From Wukongibacter sp050859025 (GTDB lineage: Bacteria > Bacillota > Clostridia > Peptostreptococcales > Caminicellaceae), in contig NZ_CP138200.1 in the NCBI RefSeq assembly GCF_050859025.1, positions 1,240,001-1,304,000 of the forward strand: DNA of 64,000 nt, in the 5' to 3' direction. The notes beneath the pieces were generated by a model. It was not told the origin of the DNA, searched no databases, and worked only from the letters and a program-made list of their open reading frames with translations. Each line of letters begins with the position of its first letter. Position 1 is the stretch's first letter. This document shows positions 35,243 through 43,672 of the stretch, piece after piece. A program made the translations under genes and the position numbers.

Positions 35243-35981
35243 TGAACAGGTTATACAAGCCTTTAACCTATACTCAAAGTTATCTGCCCGTGGATATGGC
35301 GAAAAGAATGAATTAAGGCTATATCTTGCAGACGATGCCATAAGGGGATTAGTTGACCAATTTGCAAAGGAAGTCGATTGTGCTGTCATTTCTGCTGGCG
35401 ATTATATATATCTTATACCAATTTCAATGGGTTCTATTTTTCATGTATCAAATGATACAATAAAACGCACATATCTGCCATCTAAGGCTGTAAACCTAGA
35501 TATCTATTTGATGTATGTGGCAATAATAATACTCTTTGGAGAATTTTACGATAGCTATCAGACTATTGAGGCCACAAGGGATTTTATATCCTTAGAGGAT
35601 TGGCTTATAAGCATAAATGAAAGAATTCTTTCTCTAAAGGAGCTAGGAATCGAGGAGTTAAAGGAACTGGAGAAGGAATACGAGTATAATTGGGTGTCGA
35701 TAGTAGAAAAGTGGGATGCAATGGACGATATAAAGGAGAATGTAAAGGCACAGAATGCGAGGACCATTAGCAGAATGAGCTTTCTTAATACAGTGAAGAA
35801 GTTTTTAGAAGCAGAGGAGTTAGTTAGAGATATAGGAAATGATGAAATAGAACTGACAGAAAAGGCCAAGACAATAATTCAAAGGTACTATATGGAGTTA
35901 GAATACAATAGGGGAATACTAGAATTTATGTACCAACTTGATAAGAGGAAGGAGGAAGAAAAAGATGCCGGCCATTTCTAA
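35229..35981 (+). CDS. jetB: Wadjet system subunit JetB (MukE analogue)
   Basis: A 250-residue acidic protein between jetA and jetC, overlapping both (14 and 17 bases). Size and predicted winged-helix content (RGLVDQFAKEVDCAVISAGDYIYLIPI early, and NTVKKFLEAEELVRDIGNDEIELTEKAKTIIQRYY near the C-terminus) fit JetB, the MukE/KITE-like subunit that binds the kleisin and DNA. In Wadjet, JetA, JetB and JetC together form the loop-extruding motor that recognises small circular DNA. The ATG at 35229 follows GCTGGAGGAAAAG. I believe it is of the type II group, but sequence alone does not settle the subtype. Confidence 0.8.
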   Translation: MMYHNEQVIQAFNLYSKLSARGYGEKNELRLYLADDAIRGLVDQFAKEVDCAVISAGDYIYLIPISMGSIFHVSNDTIKRTYLPSKAVNLDIYLMYVAIIILFGEFYDSYQTIEATRDFISLEDWLISINERILSLKELGIEELKELEKEYEYNWVSIVEKWDAMDDIKENVKAQNARTISRMSFLNTVKKFLEAEELVRDIGNDEIELTEKAKTIIQRYYMELEYNRGILEFMYQLDKRKEEEKDAGHF

Positions 35982-38900
35982 AATACGCTTTACGAATGTA
36001 ATATATGAAGGCGGAGGAAAAAGATATAATGACGATATATTTCAGTTTGATGGACATAACAGTGCCATATTACTAGAAAATGGCGGAGGAAAAACAGTAT
36101 TAATACAAACTGCCTTGCAGGCCGTATTACCTCATTCAGACTTAGCTGAAAGGAAGATAAAGGAGACATTGTCCTTAGAGGGCAATTCAGCCCATATAGC
36201 AATAGAGTGGATACTTAATGAAAGACCTAGAAGATATGTAGTTACAGCAGTGAGTCTTTTCTCTACAAAAAATGGACTTGATTCATATAAGTATACATAT
36301 GAATATGAAGCTGGAGATAATCACTCCATAGACAATATGCCCTTTACTAAAGAAACTGCCAATGGGAAGATGCGTCCCTCTAGCAAGGAAGAAATAAAGG
36401 AATATTACCAGTATATGAGCCAACAATATATGAATGCTAATACCTTTGATACCATAAAGGATTATCACAGGCATATTGAGGAGTATTATAAAATAATATC
36501 GTCGGAATGGAAGAAAATAGCCCTTATAAATAGTGCTGAAGGTGGAGTAGAAAGCTTTTTTGATGGATGCAAGACCACTGGTCAGCTTGTAGATAATCTG
36601 CTAATCCCCACCGTTGAGGAAGCCTTAGCAGGAAGGGGTGCAAAGGATTTTGTTGAAACCTTTGAAAAGAATAGGGAATATTTTAAAAAACATAAACAGC
36701 TAAGAGCAAGAATTCAAGAAAGTAAGAGGGTAGAAGAGCAAATAAATTATTATGTTAAGGCATTTTCTGACCTGAATGGGGCCGAGGAAGGCTTTATGAA
36801 AAGGAAAGAAGAAGCAAAGGCAATATACAATTTTGGAATTTCAGAAGGGGAAACAGTAACAAAAAATATTGAGGAAAATCAAAAATCTCAAGATAAGCTA
36901 GAAAAAAAGACAGAGGAATTCAATAGAAAAGAGGCATCATATAGGCTTGCATTGATAAAGGAAGAATTGATTGAAAGGGAAAACATATATAAATCAAAAA
37001 AAGAAGAGTATGACTATATAAAGGAAAAATATGAAACTAAAGAAAAAAATCTGATAAATCTTCAAGTATCAGAACTAAAAAAGGAAATAAAGGAAAATGA
37101 AGATAGTATAATTCTTTATCAAAACCAGCTTATGGAACTTGATAGAGACGATGAAATCATTGATATACAAGAAAGACTTGAAAAAAATTCATCTTATCTA
37201 AGGGGGATATTTGAAGAAGAGGAAAATAGTATTCTAAAGGATAATGATTATACAGAGGGGCAACTTAATAGGTATAAAGAAGAACTTGAAATAAGCAACA
37301 AAAAATTAGAAAAGTCAGAGGAAGAAAAGTTACAACTAAATGATGAAAGGGTCAGACTGGAAGTAAATATAGAAAATTGTAAGGGTGATATGGATAAAAT
37401 TTCTAAACAGGTCTTAGATAATCCTCAAAACGAGGATATTGAAGAAGAACATACTAAATGGAAAAAGAGAATTGTGGAGTTAGATAAAAATAAAATTACC
37501 GTTAATAACAGCCTGAATAAGCTAAGGGAAGAAAAGAAAATTATATCTAATACCCTACCCAATATTAGAATTGAATTACAGAATCTATTACAACAAGAAA
37601 GCGAAAATAATAACATAATAAATGGAATCACGGAAAACCACGACGAATTATTACTTAGATTAAAGGAATTTAGGTTAGACTGGGATCATTATAATTCTTT
37701 GTATATGAAGCAGCCAACAATAATAAGCTACTTTGAAGGAAAAGTAGAAAAGTTAAAAGTTGAAAGGGAAGAACTACTCCAAAAAGAGCGTAGGAGCTAT
37801 AAATTCCATGATGATTATCAAAACAATGAATATTTTACCGCCGATCCCACCCTTGAATCCATAATAAGCACATGGAAAAATCAATTTAATCTACTTGAAA
37901 CAGGAACAGTATATGTCGAAAGGGTAGCGGATACCCTTAGAATATCAAAGTCTCAGTTATACAGCTCCTATCCCTATTGGTCAATTACTGCCGTTACTTC
38001 CCAGGGTGAAGTAGATAAATTGATGAAGAAAATAGAGGGAAAAACCGATATTTTAACCCATCCAGTATATATTGTCTCAGATTATGAGATAAAGAATATT
38101 ATTAATAAAAAAGAGATTGATAATAGGAGTATTTTTCCTGACTCTTGGGAAAGGAATTTGGATCAGGGAAGCTTTATTTCATGGAAAGAAGAGATAAAAA
38201 CATTAGCAAAGGCTACATCAAAGAATCGTGTATTAAAGGAAAATGAGATCAAAGGATATGATGGCTATTTAGTGGATTTAAATAAATTTTATGACAAATA
38301 TCCCTATAAATATTATCAAGAAATTCAAGAAACTTCTAAGGAATTGAAGGTTTCTATAGATGCAATTCAAAAAGAAATCAGCTTCAAAGAAGTTAAACTA
38401 GAACAAATAGAAGGAGAATTAACAGAGTACCAAGAAAAGCTTAAAGACTTTGAAGGCGAATATTACCTATTGACTACAAAGCTTCAAAGATTTCATGAAT
38501 ATATGGATAAAAAGGATATAGTAAAAAGGGCAGTGGAAAATCTTTTTAAAGTAAAGGAAAAAATGAAACTCACTGAAGGTGAGATTAATAAGCTTAAAAA
38601 TACAATTAGAACTACTGAAGACAGCCTTGAGGAAATAAAGGAGAATCTAAAGGAAAACAACAAAGTTCTAAATGACCTAAGAAATGATGAACTCTACAAC
38701 GAAGTTAAGCAAGTTCCGCCAACCTATACGAATAAGAGCATAAAGGTTATAAATGAGGAGAGGCAGCATCTCAAGGATATATTAAATAAAAAGCAAAAAG
38801 GCCGAGGTGAAATAGAAAAGGCCCTTGATAGAGCTAAGAAATCAAAAAATAAGCTGGAAAAGGATTTAGATAATAGTAGAAGGATGACAAAATATGAGAT

Positions 38901-40410
38901 AGACGAAGGCTTTAAGTTTCCCCTAAATGGTGAAGAGGAAATTAGTAAACTGATAGATGAAATAAATGCAATTGAAGTTGACCTAAATAAAATAACTATA
39001 AAATTCCAAAATGCAGAGGAGGTATATAGAGGTAAATTAAAAGAGTATGAACTAAGAGAAAAGGATTTTTATGGTATATACGATGATGTGTTTGTATTTA
39101 CAAAATCCCTGCATCTAGCAAAAGAAGAATTAGATAAAGAAGAGACTGATCTTAAAAAGGAAAGTAGATACTTAGATTCAATGAGGACTAGACTAACAAA
39201 GGAACTAAAGGATATAAATGAAGCTATTAACGAACTTGAGAAATTCAACACTAAATATAATTATCTAATGCAAGATGTAAATACTAAGACCCTATCCTCA
39301 GAAATGCAGCAAGAGTATCCCTATAATAGAGGATATATTGTAGGGAAACTAATAAAAGAGCTAGATGAGCAGCAAAGTAATGTAGATATGCTGATAAAAA
39401 GGCTTGAGAACCATCAAAATCAATTTATCATTTTCTGTGAAGATAAAATCTATGATATAAAACTAAAAGAGATGGCGGTATCGGGTATAAAAAATAAGAG
39501 AAAATACCATGAGGTTGTTGAGTGGCAATCAAAAATGAAGGATAGAATAGCAAGAACCATTAAAATATCAGAGGATCATATGCGAGAATATGATAAGGAT
39601 CTGCAGCATTTTATCAATCATTTACACACCCATCTATTTGATATAGCCCAGGAGCTTCGTATGATACCTAAGAAAACAAAGGTGAAAATAGAGGATAAAT
39701 GGAGAGAAATTTACTTGTTTGATATTCCAGATTGGGATGAACAGGAGGGAAAAGAAGAACTGAGAAGACATGTTGACTGGATGATAAATCAATTAGATAG
39801 TGATTCTTTTAAGGATGAACAAGGAAATGAAGATTATGTTCTTATGAAAAAGTACATTGAAAAATGGCTCCAGTCTAAGCAGCTTCTCAAAAACGTAATG
39901 AAACAAAATCAGATAAAGGTAAAATGCCGTAAGGTAACTAATGATGGGAAAGTAAGTAGTGCTCCGTATTCATGGGAAAGATCAAATAAATGGTCGGGAG
40001 GAGAAAAATGGAGTAAAAATATGGCTCTATTTTTAGGTGTATTAAATTACCTATCAGAGAAAAAACAGCACATACCTACAAAACAAAAAAGGCATCGTAC
40101 AGTTATAATGGATAATCCCTTTGGAAAGGCTTCCAGCGACCATGTGCTAGACCCTGTATTTTTTATAGCTGAGCAGTTAGGATTTCAAATAATAGCCCTA
40201 ACAGCCCATGCTGAAGGAAAATTCATACGTGATTATTTTCCTGTTGTATATAGCTGCAAGCTAAGGCCCACAAACAATAGAAACAGTTTAGTAATTAGCA
40301 AAGAAAAGGAAATACGCTACACGTTTTTTAGGGACCACGATCCACAGGCATTAATAAGGCTTGGAGAACAAGAGCAGCTTACATTATTCGAAGTGGCTAT
40401 GACCACATAA
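35965..40410 (+). CDS. jetC: Wadjet system SMC-like ATPase JetC (MukB analogue)
   Basis: A 1481-residue SMC-type ATPase. The N-terminal head has the P-loop ILLENGGGKTVLIQ (about residues 36-49). Very long coiled coils follow (about 240-620 and 760-1280), broken by a globular, tryptophan/tyrosine-containing hinge-like segment (about 620-750, SYPYWSITAVTSQGEVD). The C-terminal head has the signature NKWSGGEKWSKNMAL (about 1340) and the Walker B-like strand TVIMDNPFGKASSDH (about 1380), where an Asn follows the Asp in place of the usual Glu. Start is ATG 35965 after AGGAGGAAG; nine upstream codons of open frame overlap that site. It ends the Wadjet operon. Confidence 0.92.
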   Translation: MPAISKIRFTNVIYEGGGKRYNDDIFQFDGHNSAILLENGGGKTVLIQTALQAVLPHSDLAERKIKETLSLEGNSAHIAIEWILNERPRRYVVTAVSLFSTKNGLDSYKYTYEYEAGDNHSIDNMPFTKETANGKMRPSSKEEIKEYYQYMSQQYMNANTFDTIKDYHRHIEEYYKIISSEWKKIALINSAEGGVESFFDGCKTTGQLVDNLLIPTVEEALAGRGAKDFVETFEKNREYFKKHKQLRARIQESKRVEEQINYYVKAFSDLNGAEEGFMKRKEEAKAIYNFGISEGETVTKNIEENQKSQDKLEKKTEEFNRKEASYRLALIKEELIERENIYKSKKEEYDYIKEKYETKEKNLINLQVSELKKEIKENEDSIILYQNQLMELDRDDEIIDIQERLEKNSSYLRGIFEEEENSILKDNDYTEGQLNRYKEELEISNKKLEKSEEEKLQLNDERVRLEVNIENCKGDMDKISKQVLDNPQNEDIEEEHTKWKKRIVELDKNKITVNNSLNKLREEKKIISNTLPNIRIELQNLLQQESENNNIINGITENHDELLLRLKEFRLDWDHYNSLYMKQPTIISYFEGKVEKLKVEREELLQKERRSYKFHDDYQNNEYFTADPTLESIISTWKNQFNLLETGTVYVERVADTLRISKSQLYSSYPYWSITAVTSQGEVDKLMKKIEGKTDILTHPVYIVSDYEIKNIINKKEIDNRSIFPDSWERNLDQGSFISWKEEIKTLAKATSKNRVLKENEIKGYDGYLVDLNKFYDKYPYKYYQEIQETSKELKVSIDAIQKEISFKEVKLEQIEGELTEYQEKLKDFEGEYYLLTTKLQRFHEYMDKKDIVKRAVENLFKVKEKMKLTEGEINKLKNTIRTTEDSLEEIKENLKENNKVLNDLRNDELYNEVKQVPPTYTNKSIKVINEERQHLKDILNKKQKGRGEIEKALDRAKKSKNKLEKDLDNSRRMTKYEIDEGFKFPLNGEEEISKLIDEINAIEVDLNKITIKFQNAEEVYRGKLKEYELREKDFYGIYDDVFVFTKSLHLAKEELDKEETDLKKESRYLDSMRTRLTKELKDINEAINELEKFNTKYNYLMQDVNTKTLSSEMQQEYPYNRGYIVGKLIKELDEQQSNVDMLIKRLENHQNQFIIFCEDKIYDIKLKEMAVSGIKNKRKYHEVVEWQSKMKDRIARTIKISEDHMREYDKDLQHFINHLHTHLFDIAQELRMIPKKTKVKIEDKWREIYLFDIPDWDEQEGKEELRRHVDWMINQLDSDSFKDEQGNEDYVLMKKYIEKWLQSKQLLKNVMKQNQIKVKCRKVTNDGKVSSAPYSWERSNKWSGGEKWSKNMALFLGVLNYLSEKKQHIPTKQKRHRTVIMDNPFGKASSDHVLDPVFFIAEQLGFQIIALTAHAEGKFIRDYFPVVYSCKLRPTNNRNSLVISKEKEIRYTFFRDHDPQALIRLGEQEQLTLFEVAMTT

Positions 40411-40477
40411 CCCGTTGAAAGATAGCAAAAATCATGCTAAAATTATGTCAACAGCATAGTAGAATAAGTAGGCTCAC

Positions 40478-40581
40478 TATAGGGATTTAAGTAAGGACTT
40501 TAATTTATACATGTCCAAAACTCCTAAAAACACTGAGTATTTGTACATGTATAAATTAAGTTTTACTATATAAACCCTATA
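40478..40581. repeat. Palindromic dispersed repeat, copy 3
   Basis: 104 bp, TATAGGGATTTAAGTAAG...CCCTATA. Inner arms TTTAATTTATACATGT and ACATGTATAAATTAAG surround CCAAAACTCCTAAAAACACTGAGT, as in copies 1 and 4. Immediately downstream of jetC. Confidence 0.9.
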
Positions 40582-40681
40582 CTGTCGATTAGAGTCTAGA
40601 GTTCTTTATTCGTTCTACTATGTTAAATAACCCTTCTATCGACAATGTGGTTAAAATACTAATTGCGATGGAGTGATTGTT

Positions 40682-42172
40682 ATGAACAAAGTTTTGGAAA
40701 TTATTAAAGATCCAGTTCTTACCTATGAGCAAAAAGTATTGACATTGGCAAGGGCTGCTGAGGACTCGATTGATGTCTTAAATATTAGTGAGGAAACACA
40801 GGCTTTGAGGGATGAAGGTGTTATTTGTGACTTATTTGAGGGTCATGCACCCTATAGACCGAGATATATTGTACCTGATTATGAAAAATTTATGAAGCAA
40901 GGCAGTAAATTTTTAGGGCTAGAGCCGCCAGAGGACTTGCATGATGCAATCAACAATCTTTTGATTCTGTATAAGCATGTACCTTCTATAACATCCTTTC
41001 CAGTGTATATAGGTAATATTGATAAACTATTGAATCCCTTCTGTAAGGATGATGAAGAGACTTTTAAAGCAATTAAGAGGTTTTTAAAGCATATTGATAG
41101 AACTACTACAGATTCATTTTGTCATGCTAATATTGGACCAGAGGATTCTTTAGCAGGTAGACTTATCCTTAGAGCAGAGCGAGAGCTGCAGGATTCAATT
41201 CCAAATATAACACTTAAGCTAAGTGAGGAGACGCCTGAATCCTTTGTTTTAGATGCAATTGACACAGCATTAATTACCGCAAAACCTAGCTTTGCAAATC
41301 ATCAGATGTTCTTAGATGATTTTTCAGGAGACTATGCTATTGTAAGCTGCTATAATGGCTTGGATATTGGAGGAGGAAGCTATACCTTAGTTAGGATGAA
41401 TCTTCATAAGCTTGCTCAAAAATACGATGACTTTGATACCTTTTTTAACGTTGGATTACCAAATGCAGCTAAGCATATGTTAGACTATCTCGATGAGAGA
41501 GTTAGATTTTTAATATATGAAACCCCTTTTTTTGAAGAAAATTTCTTAGTAAATGAAAAATTAATTGATATAAATAAATTTACTGGCATGTTTGGCCTTG
41601 TAGGACTTGCTAATGCTGTTAATCATTTTGTAGAAAATAGTGATGATTTAGATAATAGATTTGGTCATAGTGAATATGCAGATTCTATGGGAGTCAAAAT
41701 TATTGAAAAACTTGATGAAATAGTTAAGTCACATTCATTAAAAGAGCTATATGCATCAAAGGGTCACTATCTATTACATGCCCAGGTAGGTATTGATACT
41801 GATATGGGCACTGCACCGGGATGCCGTATCCCAATCGGTGATGAACCTGAGATTTACAAGCACGTAGTTCAAGCGGCGAAATATCACAAATATTTCCCAT
41901 CGGGAATTGGTGATATATTTAATTTTGACAAAACAGTTAAGAGTAATCCTTCCTATGTATTAGACATTATAAAGGGTGCATTTAAAAGTGGTATGAGATA
42001 TTTGTCAGTGTATTCCACGGACTGTGATGTTATTAGAATCACTGGCTATTTAGTTAAACGATCTGAGATTGAGAAGCTTGAAGGTGGAGAAAGGGTTTTA
42101 AGAGATACCGCCCAATTAGGAATGGGTGCTGTTAAGAACCAAAGAGTATTGGAGCGTAAGGTTAGAGATTAA
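40682..42172 (+). CDS. yjjI: YjjI-family glycyl radical enzyme (DUF3029)
   Basis: A 496-residue protein resembling E. coli YjjI. The C-terminal glycyl radical loop is legible: DCDVIRITGYLVKRSE, with the radical Gly at about residue 455, followed by the long tail VLRDTAQLGMGAVKNQRV characteristic of YjjI. The likely thiyl cysteine is in YAIVSCYNGLDIGGGS (about 222). Such enzymes need an S-adenosylmethionine activase and are destroyed by oxygen; no activase (YjjW-like) lies next to it here. Start is the ATG after GATGGAGTG. It stands alone between a palindromic repeat and a strong terminator. The reaction of YjjI is not established. Confidence 0.88.
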   Translation: MNKVLEIIKDPVLTYEQKVLTLARAAEDSIDVLNISEETQALRDEGVICDLFEGHAPYRPRYIVPDYEKFMKQGSKFLGLEPPEDLHDAINNLLILYKHVPSITSFPVYIGNIDKLLNPFCKDDEETFKAIKRFLKHIDRTTTDSFCHANIGPEDSLAGRLILRAERELQDSIPNITLKLSEETPESFVLDAIDTALITAKPSFANHQMFLDDFSGDYAIVSCYNGLDIGGGSYTLVRMNLHKLAQKYDDFDTFFNVGLPNAAKHMLDYLDERVRFLIYETPFFEENFLVNEKLIDINKFTGMFGLVGLANAVNHFVENSDDLDNRFGHSEYADSMGVKIIEKLDEIVKSHSLKELYASKGHYLLHAQVGIDTDMGTAPGCRIPIGDEPEIYKHVVQAAKYHKYFPSGIGDIFNFDKTVKSNPSYVLDIIKGAFKSGMRYLSVYSTDCDVIRITGYLVKRSEIEKLEGGERVLRDTAQLGMGAVKNQRVLERKVRD

Positions 42173-42179
42173 TTAAATT

Positions 42180-42210
42180 ATAGAAGTCGCCAATGGCGGC
42201 TTCTTAGTTT
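42180..42210 (+). terminator. Rho-independent terminator after yjjI
   Basis: GAAGTCGCC / GGCGGCTTC stem with a 3-base loop, followed by TTAGTTTTTA. Confidence 0.85.
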
Positions 42211-42298
42211 TTATAAGTATAGATAAATTATGCTTGGTATTTAAATGTATATTTTGATATATTCATATTATAATCTGGATTAAAAGGAGGCATTAAAA

Positions 42299-42637
42299 AT
42301 GAAAGAGGTAATTATGCTTACAAGTAGAAAGTGACCCCATTGCTTTACTGCGAAAGAGTTTCTTTCCTCAAGGGGTATAAGGTACATAGAAAAGGATGTT
42401 GACTTAGATACATTTGCAAGACAAGAAATGATGAGAAGAAAGATTATGGGAATCCCAGCCTTTATAATTGGCAATGAGGTTGTAGTAGGACTTGATAAAG
42501 CGAAGATCGAGGGCCTGCTTGATTATCGAGTTATAAATTGCATAAATTGTCCTCAAAAATTACGAATACCTAAAAACAAGGGAACTATACTAATAACATG
42601 TCCTGAATGTAAAACGAAATTTAAGACTAGGACTTAA
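42299..42637 (+). CDS. Selenoprotein: glutaredoxin-like domain (UPHC) fused to a zinc ribbon
   Basis: A 112-residue protein read through an in-frame TGA at codon 12 (42332-42334) as selenocysteine. The ATG follows AAAAGGAGGC. The N-terminal part reads MKEVIMLTSRK-U-PHC-FTAKEFLSSRGI, with Sec in place of the first Cys of the glutaredoxin CPxC site, then YIEKDVDLD, GIPAFIIGNEVVVGLDKAKI (the cis-Pro and C-terminal glutaredoxin motifs). Residues about 80-110 are a two-CxxC zinc ribbon (CINC and CPEC, MJ0042-like). A hairpin follows the TGA directly. It is coupled to yjbQ 14 bases downstream. The role is probably thiol/selenol redox chemistry; the target is unknown. Confidence 0.9.
42332..42376 (+). 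promoter_or_regulatory. Bacterial SECIS-like hairpin with Sec-specifying UGA
   Basis: UGA at 42332-42334. ACCCC (42334-42338) pairs with GGGGT (42372-42376), and an upper stem GAAAG / CTTTC (42352-42356 and 42362-42366) closes a 5-base AGTTT loop about 22 bases past the UGA. This is the distance expected for SelB binding in bacteria. Confidence 0.75.
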
Positions 42638-42650
42638 GGAGAAGAGACAT

Positions 42651-43043
42651 ATGATTAAACATTTCAACGTTCAAACAAATAAACAAACTGAGTTTATCGA
42701 AATAACAGATCAAATAAAACAAGTAGTTAGTGATACAGGTATAACTGATGGTGTGTGCTACATTTTTATTCCCCATACTACAGCAGCTGTTACAATAAAT
42801 GAGAATGCCGACCCAGATGTGAAAAGCGATATGGTAATGGAGCTAAATAAGATAGTTCCCTTTGATGATAATTATAAGCACTTTGAAGGAAATTCGGCAG
42901 CCCATATAAAATCTAGCCTAATTGGGTTTTCTGAGATAATCTTAATTGAAGGAGGAAAACCAGTATTAGGGACTTGGCAGGGAATATATTTTTGTGAGTT
43001 TGATGGACCTAGAAATAGAAAGGTAATGGTTAGGATTAATTAA
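42651..43043 (+). CDS. yjbQ: YjbQ/UPF0047 family protein
   Basis: A 130-residue single-domain protein of the YjbQ (UPF0047) family. Conserved features are all here: YIFIPHTTAAVTINENADPDVKSD (about residues 40-63), HFEGNSAAHIKSSLIG (about 82-97), and LGTWQGIYFCEFDGPRNRKVMV at the C-terminus. A conserved His and acidic residues suggest a metal site. E. coli YjbQ has weak thiamine-phosphate synthase activity, regarded as secondary, so the physiological role is open. The ATG follows AAGGAGAAGAG, 14 bases after the selenoprotein stop, so the two are co-transcribed. Confidence 0.92.
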   Translation: MIKHFNVQTNKQTEFIEITDQIKQVVSDTGITDGVCYIFIPHTTAAVTINENADPDVKSDMVMELNKIVPFDDNYKHFEGNSAAHIKSSLIGFSEIILIEGGKPVLGTWQGIYFCEFDGPRNRKVMVRIN

Positions 43044-43142
43044 GCTTTACGTATAAATATTGTTAAAGACAGAATTAACGATTTGAAATCTAATCACTCC
43101 TGACAGCTGGAACTAACTAGTAGGGTTATATTAAGAGCTATA

Positions 43143-43194
43143 AAAGATGAAAAACATAGGATATTTTTGAATAAATTCTATGTTTTTCATCTTT
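43143..43194. terminator. Bidirectional terminator between yjbQ and the PTS operon
   Basis: Perfect 17-bp stem AAAGATGAAAAACATAG / CTATGTTTTTCATCTTT between convergent transcription units, with T/A runs on both sides. Confidence 0.8.
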
Positions 43195-43210
43195 ATATTA
43201 TAGATTCATA

Positions 43211-43474
43211 CTATTCTCCAAAATTATTGTTGGCTAGTTCTACTAATGCCTTTAAAGCTTCCTTTCCATCCTCGCCATCTGTTTCAATTAAAAGAGTTTC
43301 TCCAGCTATAGCTTCTAAGCTTAACACACTAATAATGCTTTTTGCGTTACATTTTCTAACATTCTTTATAATATTTATATTACAGTTAAAGCTGGTTGCC
43401 GTCTTTACTAATAAACTTGCAGGTCTTGCATGAAGTCCTGCTTTATTTTTTAACATAATCTCTGCTGTATACAT
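43211..43474 (-). CDS. HPr-family phosphocarrier protein
   Basis: An 87-residue HPr homologue that relays phosphate from enzyme I to EIIA. The active His15 lies in NKAGLHARPASLLV and Ser46 in KCNAKSIISVLSL, so both phosphorylation sites, including the HPr-kinase site, are kept. The rest follows the fold (AGETLLIETDGEDGKEALKALVELA). The ATG follows GAAAGGAATATAAT. It is the last gene of the minus-strand PTS operon, so it may be a dedicated carrier for this transporter rather than the general HPr, though it could supply both. Enzyme I is not in the window. Confidence 0.93.
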   Translation of the reverse strand: MYTAEIMLKNKAGLHARPASLLVKTATSFNCNINIIKNVRKCNAKSIISVLSLEAIAGETLLIETDGEDGKEALKALVELANNNFGE

Positions 43475-43491
43475 ATTATATTCCTTTCATA

Positions 43492-43650
43492 CTAATAATC
43501 TGTAGCTTTACTGTTTTTATTTTTATGAAGAATCCATAGAAAACCGATAACTACAATAGCAAGATTAAAAAACAATTGATTTTGGGTGTAGTAATCTGAC
43601 AATTTGCATAAATATGGACCAGCTACCATTCTCATGAATTCATAGATCAT
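43492..43650 (-). CDS. Small single-helix membrane protein in the PTS operon
   Basis: A 52-residue open frame beginning at ATG after AAAGAGGTGTTTCT: MIYEFMRMVAGPYLCKLSDY, then a hydrophobic helix (FFNLAIVVIGFLWIL, about residues 27-41) and a basic tail ending NSKATDY. It fits exactly between the aldolase and HPr genes, with 22-base and 17-base gaps. I do not recognise a family. Ribosome site, position and membrane helix argue that it is real; a small regulator or stabiliser of the EIIC protein is one possibility. Confidence 0.65.
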   Translation of the reverse strand: MIYEFMRMVAGPYLCKLSDYYTQNQLFFNLAIVVIGFLWILHKNKNSKATDY

Positions 43651-43672
43651 AGAAACACCTCTTTTTTATAAA

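Noticed and set aside
42332..42334. In-frame TGA read as a nonsense mutation in a glutaredoxin-like gene
   Set aside because: Both sides of the TGA are conserved glutaredoxin sequence in one frame, the TGA replaces the catalytic Cys exactly, and a SECIS-like hairpin follows. Selenocysteine explains all three better than decay.
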